From Paraphaeosphaeria minitans (lineage: Eukaryota; Ascomycota; Dothideomycetes; Pleosporales; Didymosphaeriaceae), in NCBI GenBank assembly GCA_015832175.1, contig WJXW01000015.1:434001-498000 (forward strand): DNA of 64,000 nucleotides, given 5' to 3'. Made by a program: the position numbers and the translations under genes. Within the stretch, counting starts at the first letter, position 1, and each line of letters begins with the position of its first letter. Shown in pieces: positions 33,376 to 43,670 of the stretch. The notes under the pieces were generated by a model. That model was not told where the DNA came from, searched no databases, and saw nothing but the letters and a program-made list of their open reading frames with translations.

Positions 33376-34021
33376 GTTAGTCAAAGTTATTAAAGACACT
33401 ATTACTAAACTAGAATTAGAAGCTAGTAATAATAGTACATTTAGTAACAATAAAATTAAAGCTTTACAACTAGATAATGAGTTTAAATCTAAAGACTTAA
33501 TGGATTATCTAGAAAAGAAGGGAATGTCTTTACGATATAGTAGCCCTTATACCCCCGAACAAAATGGTGCAGCTGAAATTACTAATAGGTTTATTTTTAA
33601 CAAAGTACGAGCTCTATTAATCAATAGTAATTTACCTAAAAGTCTCTGGGCGAAAGCCTTATTAGCTGCTACTATATTATATAATAGAACTCCTAGTAGC
33701 TCTATTCATTTTAAGACTCCCTATTTTATGAAGTTTAAAGAAGTACCTAATATAGACTTTATCAAAATTTGGGCATCTTTAACTTGATATAAAGAACCTA
33801 CTAGTTTTGTTAAAAAACTAGAAAGTAGAGCTACTCCTTACTATTTAGTAGGCTATATTAGTAATAATCAATACGAACTATATAATATAGCCACTAATAG
33901 GTTTATAGTTGCTAGAGATTGTAAAATTATAGAAGGGTACTTTTATAGGCCTCATAATTATAAAAGTATACAAGGAATCTTTACTAAGCTAGAAAACTCT
34001 AGTAGTAACTGTAAGGAATAG
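33376..34021 (+). pseudogene. AT-rich copia integrase fragment
   Basis: Very AT-rich but coding-like: ALQLDNEFKSKDLMDYLEKK carries the second integrase Asp, then SSPYTPEQNGAAE the catalytic Glu, then KSLWAKALLAATILYNRTPS. One TGA near 33785 interrupts the frame before the C-terminal part (TPYYLVGYISNNQYELYN). It starts abruptly at the right end of Fot-A and lacks the first integrase Asp, gag, protease and RT. It belongs to another copia lineage than copia-1 and copia-2, judging by base composition. Confidence 0.75.
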
Positions 34022-34059
34022 GTAACCTTTAAAGGTTCCTAGAGTTACCTTTTCTATAT

Positions 34060-34373
34060 TCTAGAAGTTTCTATAATGACGTCATTATGACGTCATAGCC
34101 CTATGGATACTAGGTAACGTTATAGGTGACGTCATAAGGTGACGTCATAGATAGTGGAGAATTACTAAGTAGAATACTCTAGAATCTCTACTGTATGTAT
34201 ATAAGGAGAGTTACCTTCTACGTGTACTCTCTATCCTAGATAGCAATTCTAAGCCTATACCTAAGGTTTTATTGCTCTATTTAACTACGTTCGATCTGCC
34301 CTCTAATACCCTAGTCTCTACTATTCTAGGTAACTAGTACTAGGGGAGAGAAGGTACTAGAAGGTCTAGAAGG
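34060..34373 (+). promoter_or_regulatory. LTR-like promoter block with four TGACGTCA sites
   Basis: Perfect CRE palindromes TGACGTCA at 34077, 34088, 34127 and 34140, followed about 50 bp later by a TATATAA box near 34198. This is the arrangement of an LTR promoter under ATF/CREB-type bZIP control. It sits between a plus-strand integrase fragment and a minus-strand protease fragment of AT-rich copia elements, so it is probably their LTR or a fused pair of LTR remnants. LTR ends were not fixed. Confidence 0.55.
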
Positions 34374-34916
34374 TTACCCTTTATCCTCTAGCCTATACCT
34401 CCTCTTTACAATCTCTTCTTCTCTAGGATTAATTTTCCTAGGAGATAAAGTATTTAGTATTTTACTAGAGGTTTTAAAGTCTGTTTTAGAACTTATGGCC
34501 TTAAAGACTGTAACACCTTCTTTATATTCTCCTTTTATAAGGATATTTCTACTAGGGGATATAACCTCACAGCCTAATCTAGTAAAATTTAGATTTAGAC
34601 CTCTTTCTGTAAGTCTATTTAGGCTTATAAGGTTAACACCTAGTTCTGGCACGAATAAAACCTTACTTAAGGTTACTTTCTTACTTGTTTTAGTAAATAG
34701 GAGTTCTATATTTCCAACCCCTTTTGCTACTATAGAGCTATCAGAATTTCCCCATTTAATAGAGGTATCTGTAGGTTCTAAAGTAGTAAATAACTCTTTT
34801 ATATAACAAGTATGTATAGTTGCGCCAGAATCTAGTATAAAGTCTATTTCTTTAGACTTATTTTTGGGTTTTTTAGTAGTAAGAATAGTCTCTCTATCTT
34901 TTTCTGTTAAATCCAA
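34374..34916 (-). pseudogene. AT-rich copia protease-region fragment
   Basis: Minus-strand frame with the aspartic protease motif DFILDSGATIHTC near the start and the following VLFVPELGVNLISLNRL stretch typical of copia polyproteins. It stops at 34374, before any integrase. Its upstream half (gag, at 35353-35771) lies in the same orientation beyond an inserted LTR, so both are one interrupted element. Confidence 0.8.
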
Positions 34917-34945
34917 GAGGGTAGCTAATCCTAAAGGGTTAAGGT

Positions 34946-35352
34946 TGGTTCTCGGGCAGGAGTACTTACGAAGGTGGAAGGTCTTGTTGATACGATAGTA
35001 TCTTGCGAAGTGTAACGAGTCAACAATATAGTCTGCTAGAATCCAAACGATAGATTGATAAACAGATTGAACACGAGTATGAGAAGCTCATTCTCGCGTT
35101 CCTATATACTGAGTAATCCCACACGTCCCAGAATCCCATATGTCCCAGAGTCCCATACGTCCCAGAGTCCCATACGTCCCAGAGTTCCGTGCGGGCGAGT
35201 CCCATGTGTCCCAGAGCTCCCGTGCGGTCCTTGGGACCCGTGGGACCCGTAACCTGTCACCTGACTGCTTAGTCAGCTGACTCCGGCGGACCGGTGGTCT
35301 AGAAGTACAATAAGCTCGTGCCCCGCTGCTCGCGCGCGGCCGGATCCTAACA
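34946..35352 (-). repeat. LTR inserted in the AT-rich copia element
   Basis: 407 bp, GC-richer than its host. On the minus strand it starts TGTTAGGATCC and ends CCGAGAACCA. It carries a 17-bp-period array (CCCAGAGTCCCATACGT, about four copies, 35110-35190), then a TATATA box and a leader-like region. It splits the gag and protease frames of the AT-rich element. Clear target duplication not found (AAGGT versus TTTTC). No internal coding sequence, so it is most likely a solo LTR. Confidence 0.6.
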
Positions 35353-35737
35353 TTTTCTTTTAGAAGAGTATTATTACTACTTTCTTTATTAAACTTTCCC
35401 TTTCTAGCCTTATAGTTTTTAGGCTTTTTATTAGGGAATTTAACCCAGCAATTAGACTCTATATGTCCCTCTTTACTACAGTAGGAACAAAGGTCTTTTT
35501 TACTATTTCCTCTAGTAGGCATAGACATTTCTATGTCTTTATCTTCTCTAGAGTTATTATTATTTACTCTAGGAAGTAGATTACTATTAGTAGAGCCTTT
35601 TGTTATAGAACTTAGTCTCCTAGATTCGTCAAGGAGCTGGCTTACTATAGAATCTAAATCTAGGTCTTCTTCCTTTTTATTATTTATCCTAATAGATTGA
35701 GTAATAACTGCAATAATATACTCATAATCCCTACTAT
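35353..35737 (-). pseudogene. AT-rich copia gag fragment
   Basis: Minus-strand frame with a CCHC zinc knuckle (CSYCSKEGHIESNCW) and lysine/asparagine-rich flanks. The N-terminal part is cut off at 35737, exactly where the copia-2 LTR starts. It continues, past the inserted LTR, into the protease fragment at 34374-34916. Confidence 0.75.
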
Positions 35738-35948
35738 TGTCAAATAACAGAAGCCCTGTTCCCGTAACCAAAGCGAGGTGGCTGGCTCCCGAGGTGGGAC
35801 AAGGAGCCTGCCGATGGGAGCAAGGGAGAACACAAGAACATAAAAACTCCTAAGACGCACGACGCGAAAACACAGACAGAATCAATCAATTTCATCAAAT
35901 CCATTGTTCAAAATTCATCAGAATTCGCACAATACGTGAGATCTGACA
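35738..35948 (+). repeat. copia-2 5' LTR
   Basis: 211 bp, TGTCAAATAACAG ... AGATCTGACA with inverted TGTCA/TGACA ends. An inverted copy at 51365-51575 differs at a single base by eye. The sequence after it (ATTAAGAGTCTCAG) should hold the primer site; the tRNA was not identified. Confidence 0.85.
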
Positions 35949-35994
35949 ATTAAGAGTCTCAGTGCCTCTACAACGAGCAGCGAAATCAACAACA

Positions 35995-37347
35995 ATGGCA
36001 TCCAACCCGAACCAGAGGGACGCGACGGTCATTCTCAGCGACCCCAGCAAATGGATCCCCTGGTATCGCCAAATCAAGATGCAATGCGAAGCCCTAGAAA
36101 TATGGGACATTGTAGACCCTGAAGGCGACATCGAACCGAGTACGAAGCCGACCGAACCTCTCCCACCACTGGTATCCGACTATGAACCAGCTGCTACTCG
36201 AAGAAACACGCCATCAGCCTCATCCGTATCAACAAGGACTGTGAGAGGCAGCGCTCGCGCAACCACACAGGGCATAGTTGATCCCGTCAATTCCATCGCG
36301 CAAACCTCAATCATACCAACGCGATACTCAGAGCTTTCAGCGGAAGGAAAAGAGGCATACGACGGGGACTCACGAGAGTTCAGGATGGTCTTCGACTCAT
36401 ACAGAATACGCGAACGAAACTATCGAGATGAACGCACGAATATTGCGGCGATAATCAAACACCTAAATATAACAGTCAGCCCACACCTTCAAGTGAGCTG
36501 CTTCGAGGAACATGAAACCCTCCGCAATTGGATCACAAACCTCCGGGCGGCAGTGGGAGTGGACCTTGATGAGGAAATTAGAAGGGTACGAGAAAGGTAC
36601 CATGAATCCCTGAAGCCTATGAGAAGCCCGCAAAATTGGGAATCATGGCTCAGCGAATACGACCAAGCGGCGACTCGCGCCGAAGCCCTCAAGATAGGGG
36701 ACGTGATACAGCGCACGCTGGTTGTGGACGACTTCCTGAAAGCAATCTCTAGGATTGCCCCAGCATGGATGGCAACATTCACTGGAGCAGGAAGCGACCG
36801 AAGTAATATGGAAAGGAGACAGATGATGAAACTCTTCCGCGAACATATGAGCCTAGCTCACCCAACACGAGGCAAATCAAGAAGTGCCTTTATGACGGGT
36901 GAAGCAGCCCATGCGGCGAGCGGTGAATCCGACTCGAACACACAGGGGGACGCCTCGAGTGTGCAAATTAGAGCGCCATCTACCAATCCTAGCCAGGGAA
37001 ACCAAAGGCAATCAAACAAGCGCAGAATGAATGCACCCAATAACAAGTCCAAGCAATCCCAGAAAAGGGATACAGCAGAGGCTGAGGACATATGTCCTGC
37101 TTGCGACCAGCGTCATGACATAAGTACATGCTACTACGTCAACCCAAATCTGGAGACCCCAGAATGGTTCAAACCAAACAAGCATATCGTTAAGCTGGTA
37201 CAGTACAAACTCCAACATGACCCAGACTTACAAAAGGCTGTACAGGAAATGAACCTAGGATCGAAGCGACCACGCCTGACTACGGCATCTCGCTCGATCA
37301 CACCTCATATCAAGACATCCCAGACCCCAGACTCGACTATCGACTGA
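35995..37347 (+). CDS. copia-2 Gag
   Basis: ATG in a strong context (CAACAATGGC) opens a 450-residue capsid-type protein: an N-terminal DPSKWIPWYRQIKMQCEALE region, a helical body (EEIRRVRERYHESLKPMRSP) and a knuckle CPACDQRHDISTC near residue 372. It ends at UGA 37345-37347, in frame with pol. The codon is followed by CUAG, a context known to favour readthrough. Particle assembly and RNA packaging are expected for the family. Confidence 0.85.
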   Translation: MASNPNQRDATVILSDPSKWIPWYRQIKMQCEALEIWDIVDPEGDIEPSTKPTEPLPPLVSDYEPAATRRNTPSASSVSTRTVRGSARATTQGIVDPVNSIAQTSIIPTRYSELSAEGKEAYDGDSREFRMVFDSYRIRERNYRDERTNIAAIIKHLNITVSPHLQVSCFEEHETLRNWITNLRAAVGVDLDEEIRRVRERYHESLKPMRSPQNWESWLSEYDQAATRAEALKIGDVIQRTLVVDDFLKAISRIAPAWMATFTGAGSDRSNMERRQMMKLFREHMSLAHPTRGKSRSAFMTGEAAHAASGESDSNTQGDASSVQIRAPSTNPSQGNQRQSNKRRMNAPNNKSKQSQKRDTAEAEDICPACDQRHDISTCYYVNPNLETPEWFKPNKHIVKLVQYKLQHDPDLQKAVQEMNLGSKRPRLTTASRSITPHIKTSQTPDSTID

Positions 37348-40101
37348 CTAGGCGGACGCGAGATCGCGAGACTCGAAGAGGGCACGATGAAAGCGGCATT
37401 TAGCGCAAGCCAACAAGGATATCCATTAAAGGATGCGTTCATCCTGGACTCCGGCTCGACTACGCACATCTGCAACAACCTCTCAAGGATCGACGACATA
37501 CGCCCACCGGCAATGGGAGACTATATCTGGGCGGGAAACACAAAGGTCTGGGTACAAGGATACGGAACCGTCCGTGTGACAACGAAGGGGGCACAGAAGG
37601 AACAACTCCTTCGCCTAAACGATGTCGCATGGTGTCCAGACTTCCTCTGCAGCCTAATATCATTCAGGCTGCTCAGAAGACAAGGCATATGGTGGGAAAC
37701 CAGAGAAAACCCAACCAGCCTTCGACAATGGGACGGGACCATCATCGCCACCCTATCAGAACAACACGGCCAGTGGGTTATTGAGAGCCCGCGTGAGGCC
37801 ACCGCAGCCTTCCATGTGCGCATGAACCGATCTAAAAGATATCCGCAGAGGGCGACAGCAATGCAGTGGCATAAGCGCCTAGGACACCCTGGACCCTCAG
37901 CGATTGAACACCTCGTGCAGCAATCTGAGGGGGTGAGGATTAAAGGCATCACTACTGTACAATGCGATGCCTGCGGTAGATCGAAATCGAAACGCCAAAT
38001 ACGTAGAGCCCCACGGCTTAACGATGAAGGACCTGGCGAAAGAATCGCTATCGACTTTCATGAGTACGAAGCAGGCAGCTTCACAGGAGAGAGGAGCCAA
38101 ATGCTGATTACCTGCCGAAATTCCCGATACGTATGGGACTTCTACTTCAAGGACAACAGGCCAGCCCGCTCTATCATCCGACAGCTAAGCCTCTTCGTCC
38201 AATTCATGAAGAAGCAATTCAACATCACAGTTGAGGTCATTGAGACTGATAACGAGATCGTCACTGTCAAGCAAGAAGTCGAAAGATGGTGCACGTCCCA
38301 ATCAATCAGACTCGAGCCTTCAGCTCCAGATACCCAATCACAAAATGGTGGAGCCGAACGCTCAGGGGGTGTGATAAAAGAAAAGGCACGCGCAATTCGA
38401 CTGGATGCGAACCTTCCATGGGAACTCTGGCCAGAGATTACCAGAGCGGCGGTATATCTATACAATCGAACGCCGAACTATCCAAACAAGTGGAAATCGC
38501 CCTACGAAATATTCTTTACGCGCGTAGCAGCCATGAACGGCACAGTCACCGGACCCCGAAAACCAAATCAAGCTCACCTAAGAGCATACGGCTGCAAAGC
38601 CTTTGCAATGACAGACGATACACATCGAGGAAAGTCCAGACTTCAGAGGTTAGATCCAAAAGCCTGGATTGGGTACCTTATAGGATACCAATCAACTAAT
38701 ATCTATCGAATCTGGATCCCGTCCATGGCCAAAGTAATCAGCACTCGCGATGTAGTGTTTGACGAAGAAACGGTCTTTAATGGCAAGACTGAGGACCTGA
38801 TGGACAACCTCATGCATAACACCCTGGAAGAAATCGCAACCTGGGTGAGAACAGTTGAACTACCGGGTACTCAGAGTCAACAACCAGAAACCGAAACGTT
38901 CTACGAAGACGATACGACGCAGGAAGAGACTCCGCGTGGACAACAACCCAGATACTACCGAGGAAGGAAGGTTGTAGAGGCATACCCAACGCCACCACAA
39001 ACTCCTCCGCCGGTAGCCCTTCTTGTCCAAGAAGAAGTAAGCAACGATGGCAAGATGAGGTTCTTCAATCAACCCACGTCAATGACGGTCCCATGGGCAG
39101 CCGCCTTCATGGCGGGCACCGAAGCCGGACATGTTGGCCTACACGAGGGCAAGCCAATCGATAAAGCTCAGATGAAGCGACTACTAGCTAAGGGGATCAA
39201 ACCCCACCGCAACCAGTTGCCACCATTACCAACAGCGCATTCGAAGCTAGAAGAGCACCCTCTCTACGAAATGTTCAAGGAAGCAGAAAGAACGCACCTT
39301 GAGAGCCACAGGCAAATGAAATCCTGGACTGAGATTCCAGCGTCACCAGTCAAGAAAGCAGGACAGCAGATACTGGACTGTATGTGGGTGTACACATACA
39401 AACTCGATAAACACCACCGCCTCAACAAATGCAAGGCAAGGCTTGTGGCGAGAGGAGACCAGCAGCGCAACATTACAGTCCAGGACACGTACGCTGCGAC
39501 CTTGGCAGGCCACTCCTTTAGGATGTTAATGGCAATCGCTGCCAAATTCGATCTCGAACTCAAACAGTACGATGTCACCAACGCCTTCGTGCACGCAGAA
39601 ATCGATCGAGAAATATACATGAGGACGCCACGAGGATACCAGAAGCCAGCCACCTTACTTAAAGTACAGAAGGCACTATACGGTCTTCGGATCTCACCAC
39701 TACTCTGGCAGAAAGAACTCACAACCACGCTGTCTAAGATTGGGTTCAGGCAGATACCGCAAGAGCCCTGCTGTATGATCAAGGATGGAGTTATCATCTT
39801 CTTCTATGTGGACGACATCATAATCGCATACCACTCGAAGCAACAGCAGGAAGCAACAAGGGCTGTCGAATTAATCCAGGACAAGTATCTATGCACCGGA
39901 GGAGAGGACCTTCAATGGTTCCTAGGCGTAGAAGTGATACGCGACCGAACTCAGAAGACAATTCAGTTATCGCAGGCCGCATATGCGGACAAAATCAGTC
40001 AACTAGCCAGCAGACGGGATATAAGACATGATACACCAATGTCAAGTGTCGAACTCAAACCAAGGGAAGGCCTAGCAGAACCAGCTGAAATCAATCGATA
40101 G
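37348..40101 (+). CDS. copia-2 Pol (protease, integrase, reverse transcriptase), 3'-truncated
   Basis: Open from directly after the gag stop; the first ATG is 37387. Protease FILDSGSTTHICNN near residue 17 after that ATG; integrase finger HKRLGHPG ... CDAC near 161; integrase core with RIAIDFHEYEAG, VIETDNE and SQNGGAERSGG (D, D, E all present); RT with KQYDVTNAFVHAEID and an intact IIFFYVDDIIIAY near 806. Reading ends at TAG 40099-40101 after LAEPAEINR, where RNase H should begin. All catalytic residues I can check are intact, in contrast to copia-1. It could still provide RT in trans but lacks RNase H. Confidence 0.88.
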   Translation, partial: LGGREIARLEEGTMKAAFSASQQGYPLKDAFILDSGSTTHICNNLSRIDDIRPPAMGDYIWAGNTKVWVQGYGTVRVTTKGAQKEQLLRLNDVAWCPDFLCSLISFRLLRRQGIWWETRENPTSLRQWDGTIIATLSEQHGQWVIESPREATAAFHVRMNRSKRYPQRATAMQWHKRLGHPGPSAIEHLVQQSEGVRIKGITTVQCDACGRSKSKRQIRRAPRLNDEGPGERIAIDFHEYEAGSFTGERSQMLITCRNSRYVWDFYFKDNRPARSIIRQLSLFVQFMKKQFNITVEVIETDNEIVTVKQEVERWCTSQSIRLEPSAPDTQSQNGGAERSGGVIKEKARAIRLDANLPWELWPEITRAAVYLYNRTPNYPNKWKSPYEIFFTRVAAMNGTVTGPRKPNQAHLRAYGCKAFAMTDDTHRGKSRLQRLDPKAWIGYLIGYQSTNIYRIWIPSMAKVISTRDVVFDEETVFNGKTEDLMDNLMHNTLEEIATWVRTVELPGTQSQQPETETFYEDDTTQEETPRGQQPRYYRGRKVVEAYPTPPQTPPPVALLVQEEVSNDGKMRFFNQPTSMTVPWAAAFMAGTEAGHVGLHEGKPIDKAQMKRLLAKGIKPHRNQLPPLPTAHSKLEEHPLYEMFKEAERTHLESHRQMKSWTEIPASPVKKAGQQILDCMWVYTYKLDKHHRLNKCKARLVARGDQQRNITVQDTYAATLAGHSFRMLMAIAAKFDLELKQYDVTNAFVHAEIDREIYMRTPRGYQKPATLLKVQKALYGLRISPLLWQKELTTTLSKIGFRQIPQEPCCMIKDGVIIFFYVDDIIIAYHSKQQQEATRAVELIQDKYLCTGGEDLQWFLGVEVIRDRTQKTIQLSQAAYADKISQLASRRDIRHDTPMSSVELKPREGLAEPAEINR

Positions 40102-41622
40102 AGGAAAAGAAAAAGTTCAAGAAAAAGAAAGCGGTGAAGTAGAAGGAGAGACACGGTATTTGACACTCATCTCAACTTGAGCAAATGAGGTGGGTTTTTG
40201 TAGTAGACTTTGTAATGGCAGCGCTGCCCGCAATGTTTTCCGCGTGCTTCCATATCTAACCCTATTCTGCTTCTATAAGGATTATATCCCTCCTCAACTC
40301 TCTCACACTTGTCTTCTTCAGATTCTCCAGTAAACAATTTTTGAAATTCATGGTCGACAGTAAATATTGCCAGATTACAGTCATAGGATGAATCCCACCT
40401 TCACACGAAATTTTCACGCCTAGGGCCCTGCCTACGTGGCAGCGAACCGAAAGGTTGAGCACATGGGACGAACGGGAACACGACAACAACGACAGCATTC
40501 TGACGGTCAACGAAAGCGTCAGTCTTGTCACAGCTTATCACACAATTCTCGATCCCCCATCCCATGCGCTTTCGCGGCCTCGCTCAGGATCTCGACTAAC
40601 GCCACTAATTCGTATAATTTTGCTTTTCCCATAAAATGAACAATCTGGAGCACCCTTTATCTTGCAAGTATTGTAGGTCTTAACTAAATTTGAGAAGGTG
40701 CTTGAAAATGTCCATTTTGCAACAGATTTCGATGCGCGCTCATGAGAGGGCGGGGTTAAGCCAATACTCGGAGTTAGCCGCATTCGCTAACCTTGACCTG
40801 CTACAGTATAGCGGTCTGATGGATTCACCTTGGATTTTCGAGCCCGGCATGCTAAACAGGATGTTGGCTTATGCCTTGGCAGTGTATCCGAATCCTCTGC
40901 CTGTACACGCTGCGATGTATCAAGGGCAGGTAGTAGGGGACGCATCGACGGTGTAGTTGTAAGAGACAGAGTAACTTAGGTAGGAACATAGTTCCTATCA
41001 CGTTACTGGGAAGCCTACTATATAGGTTTCCATTACGCATATAATCTGTACCCCGCCAAGAAATGATACTTGTATCTAATAGGACCTAACAAGGGTAGGG
41101 CTTGTAGTCTCCTGTATATGCCGAATCGGCAAAAGAAACACAGACTCCGGCCCGACTTCTAGCTATACGTCACTCCGCGGAATAGACTGTCGGGCCGAGA
41201 AAAAGTATTTATGCTAATTACTGTTAACTATCGGTAGGAATAAACCTGGGAAGTGTCCCGTAGGGTAGGAGCATCACTGCTACGCACTAGATAAGCAATG
41301 TCCCTTAGTAGTAAACGTATGGAATATTCCCTTATGCGCTACGCACAAGGCAAGAATGTCCCTAAGTGCCATTTAATGCCCAGTAAGATCCCAGTGATAT
41401 TCTTCTCTCCAGCTCAGATTTAATTATATAGGGTACAGGGGTATTCAAACTCATTGACTTCGAGATTTGGGTGGTCCTTGAAGTCTCGACGGGATCGCAC
41501 CTCGAAGTCTTGAACGGATCCCTCCTCAGGTTCTTTATCTTGTTCATCCTTAAGGAAAATGTTGATGTGAATCTTGCGCTTCTTCGGCATACGATATCCG
41601 CGCCGTCTCCGCCGGGAACACC
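40102..41622. other. Gene-poor stretch after copia-2
   Basis: Contains one small plausible frame (40708-40956, listed) and, at about 41240-41380, an imprecise repeat of some 50-60 bp with the words AATGTCCCTTAGT and CTACGCAC recurring two or three times. A minus-strand frame (41420-41746) overlaps the F-box gene end in another phase. Confidence 0.4.
40708..40956 (+). CDS. Small hypothetical ORF, 82 residues
   Basis: ATGTCCATTTTGCAACAG opens a frame with balanced composition (AGLSQYSELAAFANLDLLQY, LPVHAAMYQGQVVGD). No domain recognised; it may be a gene fragment. The following 400 bp has no further coding. Confidence 0.25.
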   Translation: MSILQQISMRAHERAGLSQYSELAAFANLDLLQYSGLMDSPWIFEPGMLNRMLAYALAVYPNPLPVHAAMYQGQVVGDASTV

Positions 41623-43176
41623 TTAACCTGGTTGGGATTGAAAATGACTCGGTAACCGTATGCCCTGAGCTGAACTTGACGTCTGCATTCGCTCTTTGAT
41701 TCCTAGTAACTGGCTTTTGTTGAACGTTCTTTCCTCTAACTTCCATTGCCGGTTTTGAGGGCTGCTGTAATCCAAGGCGTTGGATATCTCTAAGCTATCC
41801 AGTTCAAGGCAGTTCGCAATACGTAAGATTGTACGCGTCAAAAATCCTCCAGAACGTAAAAGTGTCAGGTTCGACAGTGCGAGACGACGAAGAGTGGTAA
41901 GCGAGGATAAGAAACTAAGAAGGCTGTCTTCATCCGTAGGGACCTCCAGCTCAAGAGTGCGGAGCTTACGCCATGGCTTCTTCTCGGCAAGTAGAGCAAG
42001 CAACTTTTTCGGGCCATCTGCTTCAGAATCACTACCGGGGAGGAGAACACCATCCACTAATCTGCCAAACACGAAGCGTGCCGTTTCAAGCTTCTCGCAG
42101 CAACAAAGAAACTCGAACAATGGGTCTACCAAAGTAATGAAGCTTTCATCGTCATCTTCAGAGATAGACAGGTCGATATGGGTAAGGTGAGTGAAAGTAG
42201 TTTCCATGATGAAGAGCTGTCTTGCGTAACGTCCTCTTCCATCACTAAGCTCCGAGACTTGACGGTGTACTTCCTCGTCTGCTGCTTTGGCGTCTCCGAG
42301 GGCTGTCCGCAATCCCCTGACCCTGGCGTGGCCCTCACCTTGCCACAAGTCTCGCAAGCGGTCTGCGCTCCAAAATGCCGGGCCGCCGATATACAAGTCC
42401 ATGGACTGGACCCGACATTGGCCCCAACCAAGGGCGCTAAGAATAATTGACAACTGCAATGCCTCCATATCTTGATCATCATCGTCCTCGGTATCGCCTA
42501 TGAGCAGGCCTACGTTAAAGCGTAGCTTTCTCCATCGAGAAATCGAGTCCATTTCGAACATGAAACCAGGCTGATGTTCCAACACGGCCAAACGAGTGAG
42601 TTTCTTTACCGCTTCGTCTAGTTGCCCAAGCGCGGAGGCTTTTTCTGGTGGCTCGTTGGTCCGCGACGGCGGCACCCTTCTCGGGTGGACCAGCTCTCGT
42701 TGAACGCAGCCGAATTTGCGAAAATAGAGATGACTGGATAAACAGCGCACCGTATCCTCATCCCCTCTGCGATCAGCCTCATAAAGCTCGTACCAAGATT
42801 CTTTCTCCTCAAGGGGTAGGCCCTGCCACTCTTCATACGACAAGAGGCCATCGTCGCTATCGTAGGTATCCGCATTAAAAGGGCTAGGGTCACCTGGAAG
42901 CGACATAGCTCGTTGCATTCCAGATAAGCCTTCGAATTTTCTTAATAGTGGCCTAGTTTTGAGGACCATCTTTCGCACGTGGGGGGCCAGCCGATCGTCG
43001 GAAGCAATGCCGACTATATGCTCAATACCTTCCCTTAGGTCGAATTGGATTGTTGTAAAACAAAGTGGAGTCGCCAATGCGTTGAAATGACGATTGAGAA
43101 GTCGGACATGTTTGAGGTCGGATAGGTCCAGGTATGTGAGAACTTCGTTTCGAAGCTCAACAGGAATACGATCCAT
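41623..43176 (-). CDS. F-box protein
   Basis: 517 residues from ATG 43176 (MDRIPVELRNEVLTYLDLSD). An open frame extends 15 codons upstream but only from a TTG. The N-terminal F-box (IPVELRNEVLTYLDLSDLKH ... LATPLCF) would bind Skp1 in an SCF ubiquitin ligase. The rest is a leucine-rich, irregular region (HLTHIDLSISEDDDESFITL, LRRLALSNLTLLRSG) like the degenerate LRR-like tails of mould F-box proteins that choose targets. Single exon. The very C-terminus is uncertain: a second frame (RRRRRGYRMPKKRKIHINIF) overlaps the end and could be an alternative terminal exon. Confidence 0.8.
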   Translation of the reverse strand: MDRIPVELRNEVLTYLDLSDLKHVRLLNRHFNALATPLCFTTIQFDLREGIEHIVGIASDDRLAPHVRKMVLKTRPLLRKFEGLSGMQRAMSLPGDPSPFNADTYDSDDGLLSYEEWQGLPLEEKESWYELYEADRRGDEDTVRCLSSHLYFRKFGCVQRELVHPRRVPPSRTNEPPEKASALGQLDEAVKKLTRLAVLEHQPGFMFEMDSISRWRKLRFNVGLLIGDTEDDDDQDMEALQLSIILSALGWGQCRVQSMDLYIGGPAFWSADRLRDLWQGEGHARVRGLRTALGDAKAADEEVHRQVSELSDGRGRYARQLFIMETTFTHLTHIDLSISEDDDESFITLVDPLFEFLCCCEKLETARFVFGRLVDGVLLPGSDSEADGPKKLLALLAEKKPWRKLRTLELEVPTDEDSLLSFLSSLTTLRRLALSNLTLLRSGGFLTRTILRIANCLELDSLEISNALDYSSPQNRQWKLEERTFNKSQLLGIKERMQTSSSAQGIRLPSHFQSQPG

Positions 43177-43670
43177 AATAGAAGCTACCGTAGTTGCAAT
43201 GTGTGGAAATTTGTTGAACAATCCCTACGCTGCTGAGAGCATTCCTCGGTAAAAGTTCTTCTTTTGCACAACCGGCGAGTTCTCCGTGAGGATCTTGCGG
43301 GAATTATTTCATACCTTGGGTATGGCTAGGAAGGCTGGGGCGAGGAGAATACAATACTCTAAGCGAGTTTGGGGAAGCGCCCACCTTTATACACTCCGAC
43401 AGCGCCGCGGCAGGTCACGAGGTACCGGGGTATCGGGACGATAACCTTAAGAGGGGGGGTAATGTTACAATCACACAAGATCGCGACAGGGAATACACAA
43501 AGAACGACGCGCAAGAAGCAACTACTTATGCTGATGAGGATCCGAATGCCTATCAGCAAGTGCTGACTTTATCACGTGATCATTCTCCCGCCAAGACCAG
43601 ATGATCCGCACCCGGAATCACAGCTCCTACACCCCAGCTCTACTTTTTCAATGTCTGCGTGGCCACTACG
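43177..43670. other. Intergenic region
   Basis: About 490 bp between the divergent F-box gene and the small gene at 43671. Nothing recognised; likely promoter space for both. Confidence 0.4.

Larger units (their letters stand above)
35738..40101 (+). mobile_element. Ty1/copia retrotransposon truncated at its 3' end (copia-2)
   Basis: 5' LTR, gag, protease, integrase and reverse transcriptase are present, but RNase H and the 3' LTR are missing. Homology ends within the stretch after the RT domain (about 40095), and the next 100 bp is A/G-rich sequence with no resemblance to copia. Apart from the truncation the coding region has only one stop, between gag and pol (see findings). Confidence 0.9.
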
